DNA from: DATBAK01 sp038240075
Lineage (GTDB): Bacteria; Actinomycetota; Acidimicrobiia; IMCC26256; PALSA-610
Assembly: GCA_038240075.1 (NCBI GenBank)
Contig: JBBSEC010000002.1
Location: 32,550-96,549, forward strand
DNA length: 64,000 bases
Direction of reading: 5' to 3'
Below the pieces are notes generated by a model. The model searched no databases. It was not told the DNA's origin and saw only the letters and a list, made by a program, of their open reading frames with translations. Of this stretch, positions 20,630 to 28,101 are shown one piece after another; the first letter of the stretch is position 1, and each line of letters opens with the position of its first letter. A program made the position numbers and the translations under genes.

Positions 20630-21367
20630 GTGCGCATCTTGGTGGTCGAGGACGAGCCGAAGATGGCGACGCTCGTACGCAGGGGCCTCGAACGCGAGGG
20701 TTTTGCGTGTGACCTCGCCGTCGACGGGAACGAAGCGCTCTGGGCCGCCCGCGAGGTGACCTACGACGCGGTCGTGCTCGACGTGATGATCCCCGGCCCC
20801 GACGGCTTCGAGGTGTGCCGCCGGCTGCGCGAGGCGGGCAACTGGACTCCGGTGCTGTTGCTGACCGCGCGTGACGCGGTCGACGACCGGGTCGCCGGCC
20901 TCGACGCCGGAGCCGACGACTACCTCACGAAGCCGTTCGCGATGGGCGAGCTGTTCGCCCGGCTCCGGGCGATCACGCGCCGTGAGCCCTCCGCGCGTCC
21001 CGTCGCGCTCCTGGTCGACGATCTGTCGCTCGATCCCGCGCGGCACGAGGTACGCAGGGGTGGCCACGAGATTCGCCTGTCGCCCAAGGAGTTCGCGCTG
21101 CTCGAGTACCTCATGCGCCACGAGGGCGAGGTGCTCGGCCGGAGCCAGATCCTCGATCACGTGTGGGACTTCGCGTACGACGGGACCTCCAACGTCGTCG
21201 ACGTGTACATGCGGTACCTGCGGGCCAAGGTCGACCGGCCGTTCGGCGTCGAGAGCATCGAGACCGTCCGCGGCGTCGGCTACCGACTGCGCGGTACTGG
21301 GAACGGCGGCGAGGCGTTCGGCGCCACCGCGAAGGCCGACGCGTCGGTCGAGCCCGCGCACCCCTGA
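20630..21367 (+). CDS. OmpR-family response regulator (MprA/TrcR-like)
   Basis: Two-component transcription factor of 245 residues. A receiver domain (1-115) has the acidic pocket VVEDEP, the phospho-acceptor Asp51 in VVLDVM and the LTKPF lysine. A winged-helix DNA-binding domain follows (about 128-222, ending SIETVRGVGYRLRG). A Gly/Ala-rich tail of about 20 residues is unusual. GTG 20630 begins the canonical MRILVVEDEP. The partner kinase lies 54 nt downstream. The sequence is close to MprA-type regulators of envelope stress, an inference helped by the HtrA homologue nearby. Confidence 0.93.
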   Translation: MRILVVEDEPKMATLVRRGLEREGFACDLAVDGNEALWAAREVTYDAVVLDVMIPGPDGFEVCRRLREAGNWTPVLLLTARDAVDDRVAGLDAGADDYLTKPFAMGELFARLRAITRREPSARPVALLVDDLSLDPARHEVRRGGHEIRLSPKEFALLEYLMRHEGEVLGRSQILDHVWDFAYDGTSNVVDVYMRYLRAKVDRPFGVESIETVRGVGYRLRGTGNGGEAFGATAKADASVEPAHP

Positions 21368-21421
21368 GCGCCGCGCGCCACGCACCCGTGAGCGCACGCG
21401 GGCCCTCATAGGCTCCCGTCC

Positions 21422-22783
21422 GTGATCCTGCCGACGGCCTTCCGTTCACTGCGGGTCCGGCTCGTCGCGTTGGCCTGTGTCGGGGCGACGCTCATCGTGG
21501 TGACGACGAGCGGCCTACTCGCGTTCAACCTCGACCGCGCGCTCAACCGCGCCGTGAACGACGGCCTGCGCGCCCGCCTCGAAGACATCGAGGGCGCGCT
21601 CAAGCAGGGCAGCCTGCAACTCAGCCAGGGTGAGGCGTTCGCGCAGATCGTCAGCTCCGACGGGCACGTGCTGTCGTCGTCGTCGACGATCGACGCGGAC
21701 GACCGTCTCCTCACGCGTACCGAGCTTGCGCGCGCGAACCAGCACGAGTTGCGCGTCGACCGCAGCGTTCCCGGGCTGGAGTCGCCGGGACGGCTCCTCG
21801 CGGAGCCCGAGCCGTTCGATGGTGACCGCATCGTGGTGATCGTCGGCGCGTCGCTCTCGACGGAGCAGCTCGCGCGTCAACGCGTCTTCGTGTCGCTGCT
21901 CGTCGGCGCGCCGCTCCTCGTGATCGCACTCGGCTCCGTCATTTGGATCGTGACCGGCGCGGCGCTGCGACCCGTCGAACGGATGGCCGACGAGGCCGAC
22001 GCGATCTCGATGTCGGAGCCCGGTCGCCGGCTCCCCGAACCGATCGGCGATCACGAGCTCGCGCGCCTGGGGCGCACGCTCAACGCGATGCTCGAACGCA
22101 TCGAGGGCACGTTCGCGCGTGAACGCGCCTTTGTCGACGACGCGAGCCACGAGCTGCGCACACCACTCGCGATCCTGCGGGGCGAGCTCGAGCTGACCGT
22201 CGGCGACGCCGACGATCCCGAAGCGGTGCGGCTCGCGATGGCGAGCTCACTCGAGGAAGTCGAACGGCTCGGCCGCATGACCGAGGACCTCTTGACGCTG
22301 TCGCGCGCCGACGCGGGTGCGCTGTCTGCCCGCATGGTCCCGACCGACCTGCACGCGGTCGCGACGATCGCGGCCCGACGCATTCCTCCACCGCCGACGG
22401 AGATCTCGATCGAGATCCAGGGCGACCCGCTGACCGCACGCGCGGATCCCGACCTGCTCGAACGGATGCTCGTGAACCTGCTGACGAACGCGGCGCGTTT
22501 CGCGCGGCATCGGATCGTCGTCGACATCGCGCGCGTGCCCGGCACCGGCGCGCCCGCGCTGACGGTCGCCGACGACGGCCCGGGATTCTCGGAAGACCTG
22601 CTCCCGCGCGCGTTCGACCGCTTCGCTCGCGCGGCGGGACCGCGCGCTCGAGGCGACGGAGGAACCGGCCTCGGGCTCGCGATCGTCTCCGCGCTCGCGA
22701 CCGCACAGGGCGCCACCGTCACCATCGGCAACGGCGAACCTCTCTCGGGCGGCGTCGCCCGCATCACCTTCCGCGAACCGTGA
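21422..22783 (+). CDS. Sensor histidine kinase, partner of the upstream response regulator
   Basis: Membrane sensor kinase of 453 residues. Two membrane helices (about 13-35 and 156-178) flank an extracytoplasmic sensor of about 120 residues, then a HAMP linker, a dimerisation domain with phospho-accepting His243 in ASHELRTPL and an ATPase domain with the N box MLVNLLTNAARFARH and G boxes VADDGPGF and GGTGLGLAI. Start GTG at 21422. It ends before a strong intrinsic terminator. The signal is unknown; envelope stress is a guess from similarity to MprB and the neighbouring HtrA-like gene. Confidence 0.92.
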   Translation: MILPTAFRSLRVRLVALACVGATLIVVTTSGLLAFNLDRALNRAVNDGLRARLEDIEGALKQGSLQLSQGEAFAQIVSSDGHVLSSSSTIDADDRLLTRTELARANQHELRVDRSVPGLESPGRLLAEPEPFDGDRIVVIVGASLSTEQLARQRVFVSLLVGAPLLVIALGSVIWIVTGAALRPVERMADEADAISMSEPGRRLPEPIGDHELARLGRTLNAMLERIEGTFARERAFVDDASHELRTPLAILRGELELTVGDADDPEAVRLAMASSLEEVERLGRMTEDLLTLSRADAGALSARMVPTDLHAVATIAARRIPPPPTEISIEIQGDPLTARADPDLLERMLVNLLTNAARFARHRIVVDIARVPGTGAPALTVADDGPGFSEDLLPRAFDRFARAAGPRARGDGGTGLGLAIVSALATAQGATVTIGNGEPLSGGVARITFREP

Positions 22784-22806
22784 CGCGCCGTGCGGGACGC
22801 ACGTCG

Positions 22807-22865
22807 CCCTTGGTACTGCACCCATGTCGTATGCGTCATAGGTGCAGTACCAAGGGGCGGTTTTT
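22807..22865 (+). terminator. Intrinsic terminator with a perfect 16-bp stem
   Basis: A 16-nt arm at 22807-22822 (CCCTTGGTACTGCACC) is perfectly complementary to 22841-22856, with an 18-nt loop, then GCGG and five Ts at 22861-22865. It lies just past the kinase stop codon and before the end of the convergent HtrA-like gene. The T-run makes it directional for plus-strand transcripts; the stem may also block minus-strand transcripts. The stem is unusually long and less GC-rich than its surroundings. Confidence 0.8.
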
Positions 22866-22899
22866 GGGCCTGCGGCGGTGCGGGGTTTGCCGAAGAAAC

Positions 22900-24054
22900 T
22901 CAGTGCTTGAGGCGCACCGTCAGGGTCAGGGACTGGCGGCCGCGTAGGACCGAGAGCGAAACGCTCGTGACCGAGGGGTCGAGCACGCGGCGGGCGAGGT
23001 CCTCGGCGGTTGCGATCCGCTGGTGCGCGAACCCGTCGACGATGTCGTCGGGCTTCAGCCCACCGATCTGGGCCGGCGATCCCGGCTCGACCGACGCGAT
23101 CAGCGCGCCGGACTCGACCGGAAGGTTGTAGTTGCGGGCGAGCAGCGGGGTGACGTCGATCGCCTCGGCGCCGAGCGCGTTGGTGAGGTTCGTTCCCTGC
23201 TCGAGCGCCTGGATGACCGGGCGCTCGCGCACCACGTCGACCGCGAATCCGGGCGGGCGCTCGCCGTTCTGCGCGGCAACCGCGATGCCGACGACCTCGC
23301 CGTCGGTGTCGACGACCGGGGCGCCCGCGTTGGACGCGCCCAACGCGCTCGTGACTTCGAGCAGGCCAGTGAGACGCGGCGGCTGGCTCTTGCTCGGCAT
23401 CGCAACCGATCGCTGCAGCGCGGCCACGACTCCCCGGTTGACGGTCGGACCGCCGGGCAACGCGAGCGCGTCGCCGAGCGCGACGACATCATCGCCGACA
23501 CGAAGGCGTTCCGATACCGCGAGGCGCGCGGTCGCGAGTCCCGTGGCCGCCACCTTCAGCACCGCAACGCCCGATGCCGTGTCGCTTCCGATGATCTTGG
23601 CCGGCAACGAACGGCCGTCGGCGAGGGTGACGGTGACCGGCCGCGTGCCCGCGACGAGCATCGCCGACGTCAGGATGATCCCGCGCGAGCCGATCACGAT
23701 GCCGGTGCCCTGACCGGCGGCGGGTGAGCTGCTGAACAGGTTGCTGATGTTCGGCGGGCGGGTCCGGATCGAGACGACCGCCGGGGCGACCGCGGCGACG
23801 ATGTTCGCGACGTCCGGTGTCGCGAAGTGCGCGAGCGCGCCCGGTGCAGAATCGGACGCCACGACCTTGGTCTTTCGCTCTCGCGAGACGACGTAGCCGG
23901 CGACCGCTCCACTGACCGCGGCGACGAGCGCGATCACGAGCGTGCGCCCGATCATGGAGCCCGGGCCCGGCGGCCGCGGTGGGGGCGACTCACCTCGGGT
24001 CTGAGCCGGCACCGCGGGCGGGCCCTCGCGCACCTGAGACACGGTCACATCCAT
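22900..24054 (-). CDS. Catalytically dead HtrA-like membrane protein with PDZ domain
   Basis: A 384-residue protein with a Pro-rich N-terminus, one membrane helix (about 36-55), a trypsin-like fold and a C-terminal PDZ domain (about 295-380). Each triad position of HtrA is replaced: His by Met132 (TSAM instead of TNAH), Asp by Gly162 (SGVAVLKV instead of HDLAVVKV) and Ser by Ala243 (SNAGAP instead of GNSGGP). The reading frame is intact, so this is a pseudoenzyme rather than a broken gene. ATG 24054 is the likely start; no strong ribosome site is seen. It converges on the two-component system, an arrangement that recalls mycobacterial mprAB-pepD. Confidence 0.85.
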   Translation of the reverse strand: MDVTVSQVREGPPAVPAQTRGESPPPRPPGPGSMIGRTLVIALVAAVSGAVAGYVVSRERKTKVVASDSAPGALAHFATPDVANIVAAVAPAVVSIRTRPPNISNLFSSSPAAGQGTGIVIGSRGIILTSAMLVAGTRPVTVTLADGRSLPAKIIGSDTASGVAVLKVAATGLATARLAVSERLRVGDDVVALGDALALPGGPTVNRGVVAALQRSVAMPSKSQPPRLTGLLEVTSALGASNAGAPVVDTDGEVVGIAVAAQNGERPPGFAVDVVRERPVIQALEQGTNLTNALGAEAIDVTPLLARNYNLPVESGALIASVEPGSPAQIGGLKPDDIVDGFAHQRIATAEDLARRVLDPSVTSVSLSVLRGRQSLTLTVRLKH

Positions 24055-24195
24055 CGAGCACGTCCGTTGCGTCGACCGGGAAGCCTGTTCGCGAAGCCCA
24101 CCTCCTCCGATCCGAGGGTGCACCGACCCAGATGAAGCGACGATGAGAGATCGGCGCCGGCCGGACCGGCCGAGCCGCTGCGTAAGCTCGAATTC

Positions 24196-24867
24196 GTGAC
24201 CCCGGCACCGTTGGAGCGGCTGCGCATCGCGTACCAGGAGCGTCACGAGAGCGACTACATCTTCCGTTTCTCGACCGCGTTCGGCTGGTGCCTCCTGACC
24301 TTGGGCGTCTACAGCCTCTCCATCGTCTACCAACTCGTCCGCCGCTCCCGCGATCACAACCAGCGCCGGCTCGAGCTCCTCGACGCAGCCGTCGCGCTGA
24401 CGTGGGAGGAGGCGCAGGCTCGAGGGCTCACCGAAGAGCTGCGGCCGGAGTTCCAACGCGTGTCCGAGCAGATCCGCGCCCTCGGCGCGCTCACGACGGC
24501 ATTTCGCGATCCCGGTCTGTGGGTGGCGCTCACCGTCGTCACCGGCGGTCTCGCGCAGTACGTCGCGTGGATCCTCGTCGACGGCGATCTGAGCCGTCAC
24601 GACGAAGCCGAGCGCGCAATCGAGTCCGATCTCGCCGCGATCTACGCTCGCCTGGGCCGCCCGATCGCAGCCTTCGACCCCGCACCGCCGAAAGGGAGGC
24701 ACAACGTTGCCGGCCGGATCATCGCGACGATCGCGTCACTCGGTGTGTACGGAATCTGGTGGATGCGTGACGTCATGACCGACGGCAACGCGCACTTCGA
24801 GCACAACTGGCGCTTCGAGGACGGCCTCGCACGCGCCTCGCGGGCCCTGTCGTCGAGCCCATCATGA
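24196..24867 (+). CDS. Predicted membrane protein, DUF4234-like
   Basis: A 223-residue protein with about three or four hydrophobic segments (near 28-45, 105-128, 175-192) separated by charged helical stretches. The pattern LLTLGVYSLSIVYQLVRRSRDHNQRR and the later ASLGVYGIWWMRDVM repeat a GVY-I-W-x-R motif, as in DUF4234-type proteins where each half carries one. Start GTG 24196, with no clear ribosome site. It diverges from the dead HtrA gene with 141 nt between and leads a plus-strand run of small genes. Function unknown. Confidence 0.75.
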   Translation: MTPAPLERLRIAYQERHESDYIFRFSTAFGWCLLTLGVYSLSIVYQLVRRSRDHNQRRLELLDAAVALTWEEAQARGLTEELRPEFQRVSEQIRALGALTTAFRDPGLWVALTVVTGGLAQYVAWILVDGDLSRHDEAERAIESDLAAIYARLGRPIAAFDPAPPKGRHNVAGRIIATIASLGVYGIWWMRDVMTDGNAHFEHNWRFEDGLARASRALSSSPS

Positions 24868-24897
24868 TCGGCGAGCGCATCATGACGGTGGCCTGAC

Positions 24898-25398
24898 GTG
24901 CAGCGCCACGAGTTCTCGGTCGACCTCGACGCTCCCGTCGAGGAGGTGTGGGAGGTCTTCTGGTACCGCGGGCCGGATCGCCCGCAATCGAAGATCGGGC
25001 GGATCGACATCCTGCATCCCGGCGACGCGGTCGGCGAAGGCCTCGTGCGCCACTGCGAGTTCCCGGTTCCGAAGTGGCTGCTCTCCGGAGGGCGGGGCCA
25101 GTCGTGGGAGTGGCTCACCGATGTGAAGCTGCACGACTCGTGGCGCTACGACGCGATCGGCAAGCCCCTGTGGTCGCGGGCCGAGGGCCACACGCGGCTC
25201 GAGGATCTCGGCGACGGGCGCACCCGAGTCCACTTCCTCGAGATCTACGAGGCGTTCAACCCGGTGATGCGGGTGCTGTTCGAGCGCCCGGTCCACAACC
25301 GCCTCTCCCGCGACAACGACAGCATCCTCGCCGCCCTCCAAGGCGGCGTCCGCTGGCACCGGCGCCGCAGGGCGCGCGAGGCAGAACGCAACGCGTGA
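24898..25398 (+). CDS. SRPBCC (START-like/polyketide-cyclase fold) protein
   Basis: A 166-residue soluble protein beginning RHEFSVDLDAPVEEVWEVF, the typical first strand and helix of the SRPBCC ligand-binding fold, and continuing with GDGRTRVHFLEIYEAFNPVM. Start GTG 24898, 30 nt after the preceding membrane protein gene. Such proteins bind hydrophobic ligands or act as lipid/polyketide enzymes; nothing here identifies the ligand. The C-terminus is very basic (RWHRRRRAREAER), which is unusual for the family. Confidence 0.75.
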   Translation: MQRHEFSVDLDAPVEEVWEVFWYRGPDRPQSKIGRIDILHPGDAVGEGLVRHCEFPVPKWLLSGGRGQSWEWLTDVKLHDSWRYDAIGKPLWSRAEGHTRLEDLGDGRTRVHFLEIYEAFNPVMRVLFERPVHNRLSRDNDSILAALQGGVRWHRRRRAREAERNA

Positions 25399-25462
25399 GC
25401 ACTGGTGTGGTCGGTGGGGTCCGGTCACGCCGTTGTCATGTTGTCGGGTGCATGATGAACGT

Positions 25463-25666
25463 GTGAACTTCGGGGAAATCGTGCTGTCGGTCATCGTCGT
25501 CTGGTCGCTCCTCTCGATCATCGTGTCGTTGGCGGTCGGCGGCATGGCCAAGGCGCGTGACACAGGAACAACCGACGTCGTCGACCACAACGTGATGACC
25601 GGGCGCCTCGGTCCCGGGACCGTGACGCCCCAAGCGGGCGAAGAAGGGACCCGGGCCATCCTCTGA
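25463..25666 (+). CDS. Small single-pass membrane protein
   Basis: A 67-residue protein with one hydrophobic helix (about residues 5-25, EIVLSVIVVWSLLSIIVSLA) and a polar C-terminal tail. Start GTG 25463; a longer frame from 25433 is open but its first codons look non-coding. It lies between the SRPBCC gene and the acyl-CoA synthetase gene, with 64 and 24 nt spacing. No family recognised. Confidence 0.5.
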   Translation: MNFGEIVLSVIVVWSLLSIIVSLAVGGMAKARDTGTTDVVDHNVMTGRLGPGTVTPQAGEEGTRAIL

Positions 25667-25690
25667 CCTGAGGCACGTAGCCTCGGCGCC

Positions 25691-27304
25691 GTGGCACACG
25701 AGTCGTTCGCAGCGGCATGGTCGACGGTCGCGGCGCTCGCGCCGGAGCGGATCGCGATCGTCTGCGGCGACCGGCGGCTGACCTTCGGCGAGCTTGCGCA
25801 CCGCGCCGGCGCGCTCGCCCACTCGTTCTTCGAAGACGGGCTGCGACCCGGCGACAAGGTCGCGATCGAGCTCGTCAACTCGCCCGAGTACCTCGAGACG
25901 TTCTTCGCGGCGCAACTGCTCGGCTGCGTGCCGGTCAACGTCAACTACCGCTACGTCGACCAGGAGCTCGCGTACCTGCTCGACAACTCCGACGCGGCGG
26001 CGCTCGTGTACCACGACGAGTTCGCCCCGACCGTCGCGAACGCGATCGCGCAACGCACGTCGCCGGCGCCGCTCGCGCGGTACCAGGTACGCCACGACGG
26101 TGACGGATCACTCGTGGAGGGCGCGCGCCACTACGGAGAGGTGGTCGCGTCGTTCGCCGCGATGCCCGAATGGACGCCGCCGCACGCGCCGGGCGGCGAC
26201 GACCTGATCTTCATCTACACGGGCGGCACCACCGGGGCACCGAAGGCCGTGATGTGGCGCAGCGCCGACCTGGCCACCGCCCTGTGGCAGATGGCCCGGC
26301 CCGGCACCGAGCCGCCCGCGGCCCGGCTCACGATCGAACGGGGCCGCGCCGCGGCGACCGTGCTCCCGGCGTGCCCACTCATGCACGGGACCGGGCTCTT
26401 CATCGCGCTCTCGACCCTCTCGGGCGGCGGGACCGTGGTGCTCATTGACACCCCGCGGCTCGACGCGGCGGCGGTATGGAGTGCGGTCGAGCGCGAATCA
26501 GTGCGCGTGCTCACGATCGTGGGTGACGCGTTCGCGCGGCCCCTGCTCGTTGCCCTCGACGCCGAGCCCGAACGGTGGAACCTCGCCGGCCTCTCGGCCA
26601 TCACGTCGTCAGGTGTCACGTGGAGCCCCGAGAACAAGCACCGGCTCCTCGAGCACCTCCCGGGCATCACGCTCATCGACTCGCTCGGAGCATCCGAGGG
26701 CCTGATGTCGCGCAACGAGGCCCGGAGCGCCGCCGACGTCCGGCCGGCGGGGTTCGCGGCGAGCGAGCGGGTGGTGGTCGTCGCCGACGACGGCACCCTG
26801 TGCGAACCGGGAGACGGGCGCATCGGCCTGCTCGGCGTGGGTGGCCCGATCCCGATCGGCTACTACAAGGATCCCGAGAAGACCGCCGCGACCTTCCGGT
26901 CGGTCGGCGGCAATCACTATTCGATTCCCGGCGACTACGCGCGCATCGAGGCCGACGGGATCGTCACGCTGCTCGGACGCGGCAGCGCGTGCATCAACAC
27001 CGGCGGCGAGAAGGTGTACCCCGAAGAAGTCGAGCTCGTGCTCCGCTCGCATCCGTCCGTGCTCGATTGCGTCGTCGTCGGGGTCGCCGACGACCGCTGG
27101 GGCGAGATGGTCGTCGCGCTGGTCGAGCCCGCGCACATCGCCGACTTCGACGAAGACGCGGTCGCGGTGCACTGCCGTGAGCGGATCGCGGCGTACAAGT
27201 GCCCCAAGCGATTCGTCACCCTCGAGTCGCTCGGGAGGTCCCCCGCCGGCAAGGCCGACTACGCACACCTGCGCGGCCTCGCCCGACAAGCGATGCAGTC
27301 GTAA
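25691..27304 (+). CDS. Acyl-CoA synthetase (AMP-binding, FadD-type)
   Basis: Activates a carboxylic acid to its acyl-CoA via an adenylate. The 537-residue protein shows the P-loop-like core motif YTGGTTGAPK (176-185), the adenylate motif GDYARIEADG and the hinge LLGRGSACINTGGEKVYPEEVE, and the C-terminal catalytic lysine in SPAGKADY near 521. Start GTG 25691. The substrate is likely a fatty, steroid or aromatic acid, but nothing seen narrows it. A rhodanese gene follows 17 nt later and is probably in the same transcript. Confidence 0.92.
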   Translation: MAHESFAAAWSTVAALAPERIAIVCGDRRLTFGELAHRAGALAHSFFEDGLRPGDKVAIELVNSPEYLETFFAAQLLGCVPVNVNYRYVDQELAYLLDNSDAAALVYHDEFAPTVANAIAQRTSPAPLARYQVRHDGDGSLVEGARHYGEVVASFAAMPEWTPPHAPGGDDLIFIYTGGTTGAPKAVMWRSADLATALWQMARPGTEPPAARLTIERGRAAATVLPACPLMHGTGLFIALSTLSGGGTVVLIDTPRLDAAAVWSAVERESVRVLTIVGDAFARPLLVALDAEPERWNLAGLSAITSSGVTWSPENKHRLLEHLPGITLIDSLGASEGLMSRNEARSAADVRPAGFAASERVVVVADDGTLCEPGDGRIGLLGVGGPIPIGYYKDPEKTAATFRSVGGNHYSIPGDYARIEADGIVTLLGRGSACINTGGEKVYPEEVELVLRSHPSVLDCVVVGVADDRWGEMVVALVEPAHIADFDEDAVAVHCRERIAAYKCPKRFVTLESLGRSPAGKADYAHLRGLARQAMQS

Positions 27305-27320
27305 GAGGAGAGCCCACACG

Positions 27321-27665
27321 ATGGCAGAGGCAGGCGTTCCCGAGGTCGCACCGCAGGAAGGTCGAGAGCTCGTCGACGCGGGCGCGGCGCTGCTCGACGT
27401 CCGCGAGCCCGACGAATGGCAGGCCGGCCACGCGGCCGACGCGCAGTTCATCCCCCTCGGCGAGCTCGAGGCGCGGATCGGCGAGGTGGCGCGCGACCGT
27501 CGCGTCGTCGTGATCTGCCGGTCGGGGGCCCGATCGGCACGGGCGACGATGTTCCTGCGCGGTGCCGGGCTCGACGCCGCCAACCTCGCCGGCGGCATGC
27601 GCGCGTGGGCAACCGCAGGCCTCGACGTCGTCACCGACGACGGCGCCGCCGGAACCGTCATCTGA
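27321..27665 (+). CDS. Rhodanese-domain protein with intact catalytic cysteine
   Basis: Single rhodanese domain, 114 residues. Seen: LLDVREPDEWQAGHA (24-38) and the active-site loop VICRSGARS with Cys66, then ANLAGGMRAW. Rhodaneses move sulfane sulfur to acceptors; the partner is unknown. ATG 27321 follows GAGGAG by 11 nt. It is the first of two adjacent paralogues; the second has lost the cysteine. Confidence 0.92.
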   Translation: MAEAGVPEVAPQEGRELVDAGAALLDVREPDEWQAGHAADAQFIPLGELEARIGEVARDRRVVVICRSGARSARATMFLRGAGLDAANLAGGMRAWATAGLDVVTDDGAAGTVI

Positions 27666-27678
27666 GTCTCGGCACCCG

Positions 27679-28080
27679 ATGCTCTTCCGCCGCCAACCCG
27701 TCCCGATCGTGAACCTCGGCATCGGGGCCACGCTGCAGGCCAAAGACGTGATGCTCGACGTGCGCGACGAAGCCGAGTTCCTTGCCGGCCATGCACCGGA
27801 CGCGTGGTTCTGCCCCGTCGCCGAGCTCGAGGCGATCCGCTGGGATCTCCCGATGAACCTGCGGATCGTGTGTGTCTCGCGCACCGGCGACCGCGGACAC
27901 GCCGCGACCGACCAGCTCCGGCAGTGGGGGTTCAACGCCGCGAACCTGGCCGGCGGGATGGTGGCCTGGCGCGACGACGGGCGGCCCGTCGTCCGTGAAG
28001 ACGGCACCCCCGGCACGGTGCCCGACTCCGACGACAACGCTGACAGCGACTCCGACTCAGGCCAGGGCGACGCCAAGTGA
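27679..28080 (+). CDS. Rhodanese-like protein lacking the catalytic cysteine
   Basis: A 133-residue paralogue of the preceding gene, 13 nt downstream. It shares LDVRDEAEFLAGHAPDA and NAANLAGGMVAW. An ungapped alignment back from that last motif puts Ser67 (SRTGDRG) at the catalytic Cys66 of the neighbour (CRSGARS); the only nearby cysteine, Cys65, is two residues off. The C-terminal tail is acidic and Asp/Ser-rich (DSDDNADSDSDSGQGD). It is therefore probably a non-catalytic sulfur- or protein-binding domain. glpD follows 21 nt later. Confidence 0.85.
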   Translation: MLFRRQPVPIVNLGIGATLQAKDVMLDVRDEAEFLAGHAPDAWFCPVAELEAIRWDLPMNLRIVCVSRTGDRGHAATDQLRQWGFNAANLAGGMVAWRDDGRPVVREDGTPGTVPDSDDNADSDSDSGQGDAK

Positions 28081-28101
28081 CGGCCCGGTAACCTCGGGCC
28101 C

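Noticed and set aside
24158..24172. A 7-bp GC palindrome with a 1-base centre between the dead HtrA and the DUF4234-like gene
   Set aside because: Short GC-only palindromes occur often by chance here; no partner copy, T-run or operator symmetry with the promoters is visible.
24055..24702. Open frame extending the HtrA-like gene upstream by about 216 codons
   Set aside because: The extension is antisense to the DUF4234-like gene and lacks any signal or motif; the Pro-rich N-terminus and membrane helix after ATG 24054 already match the family layout.
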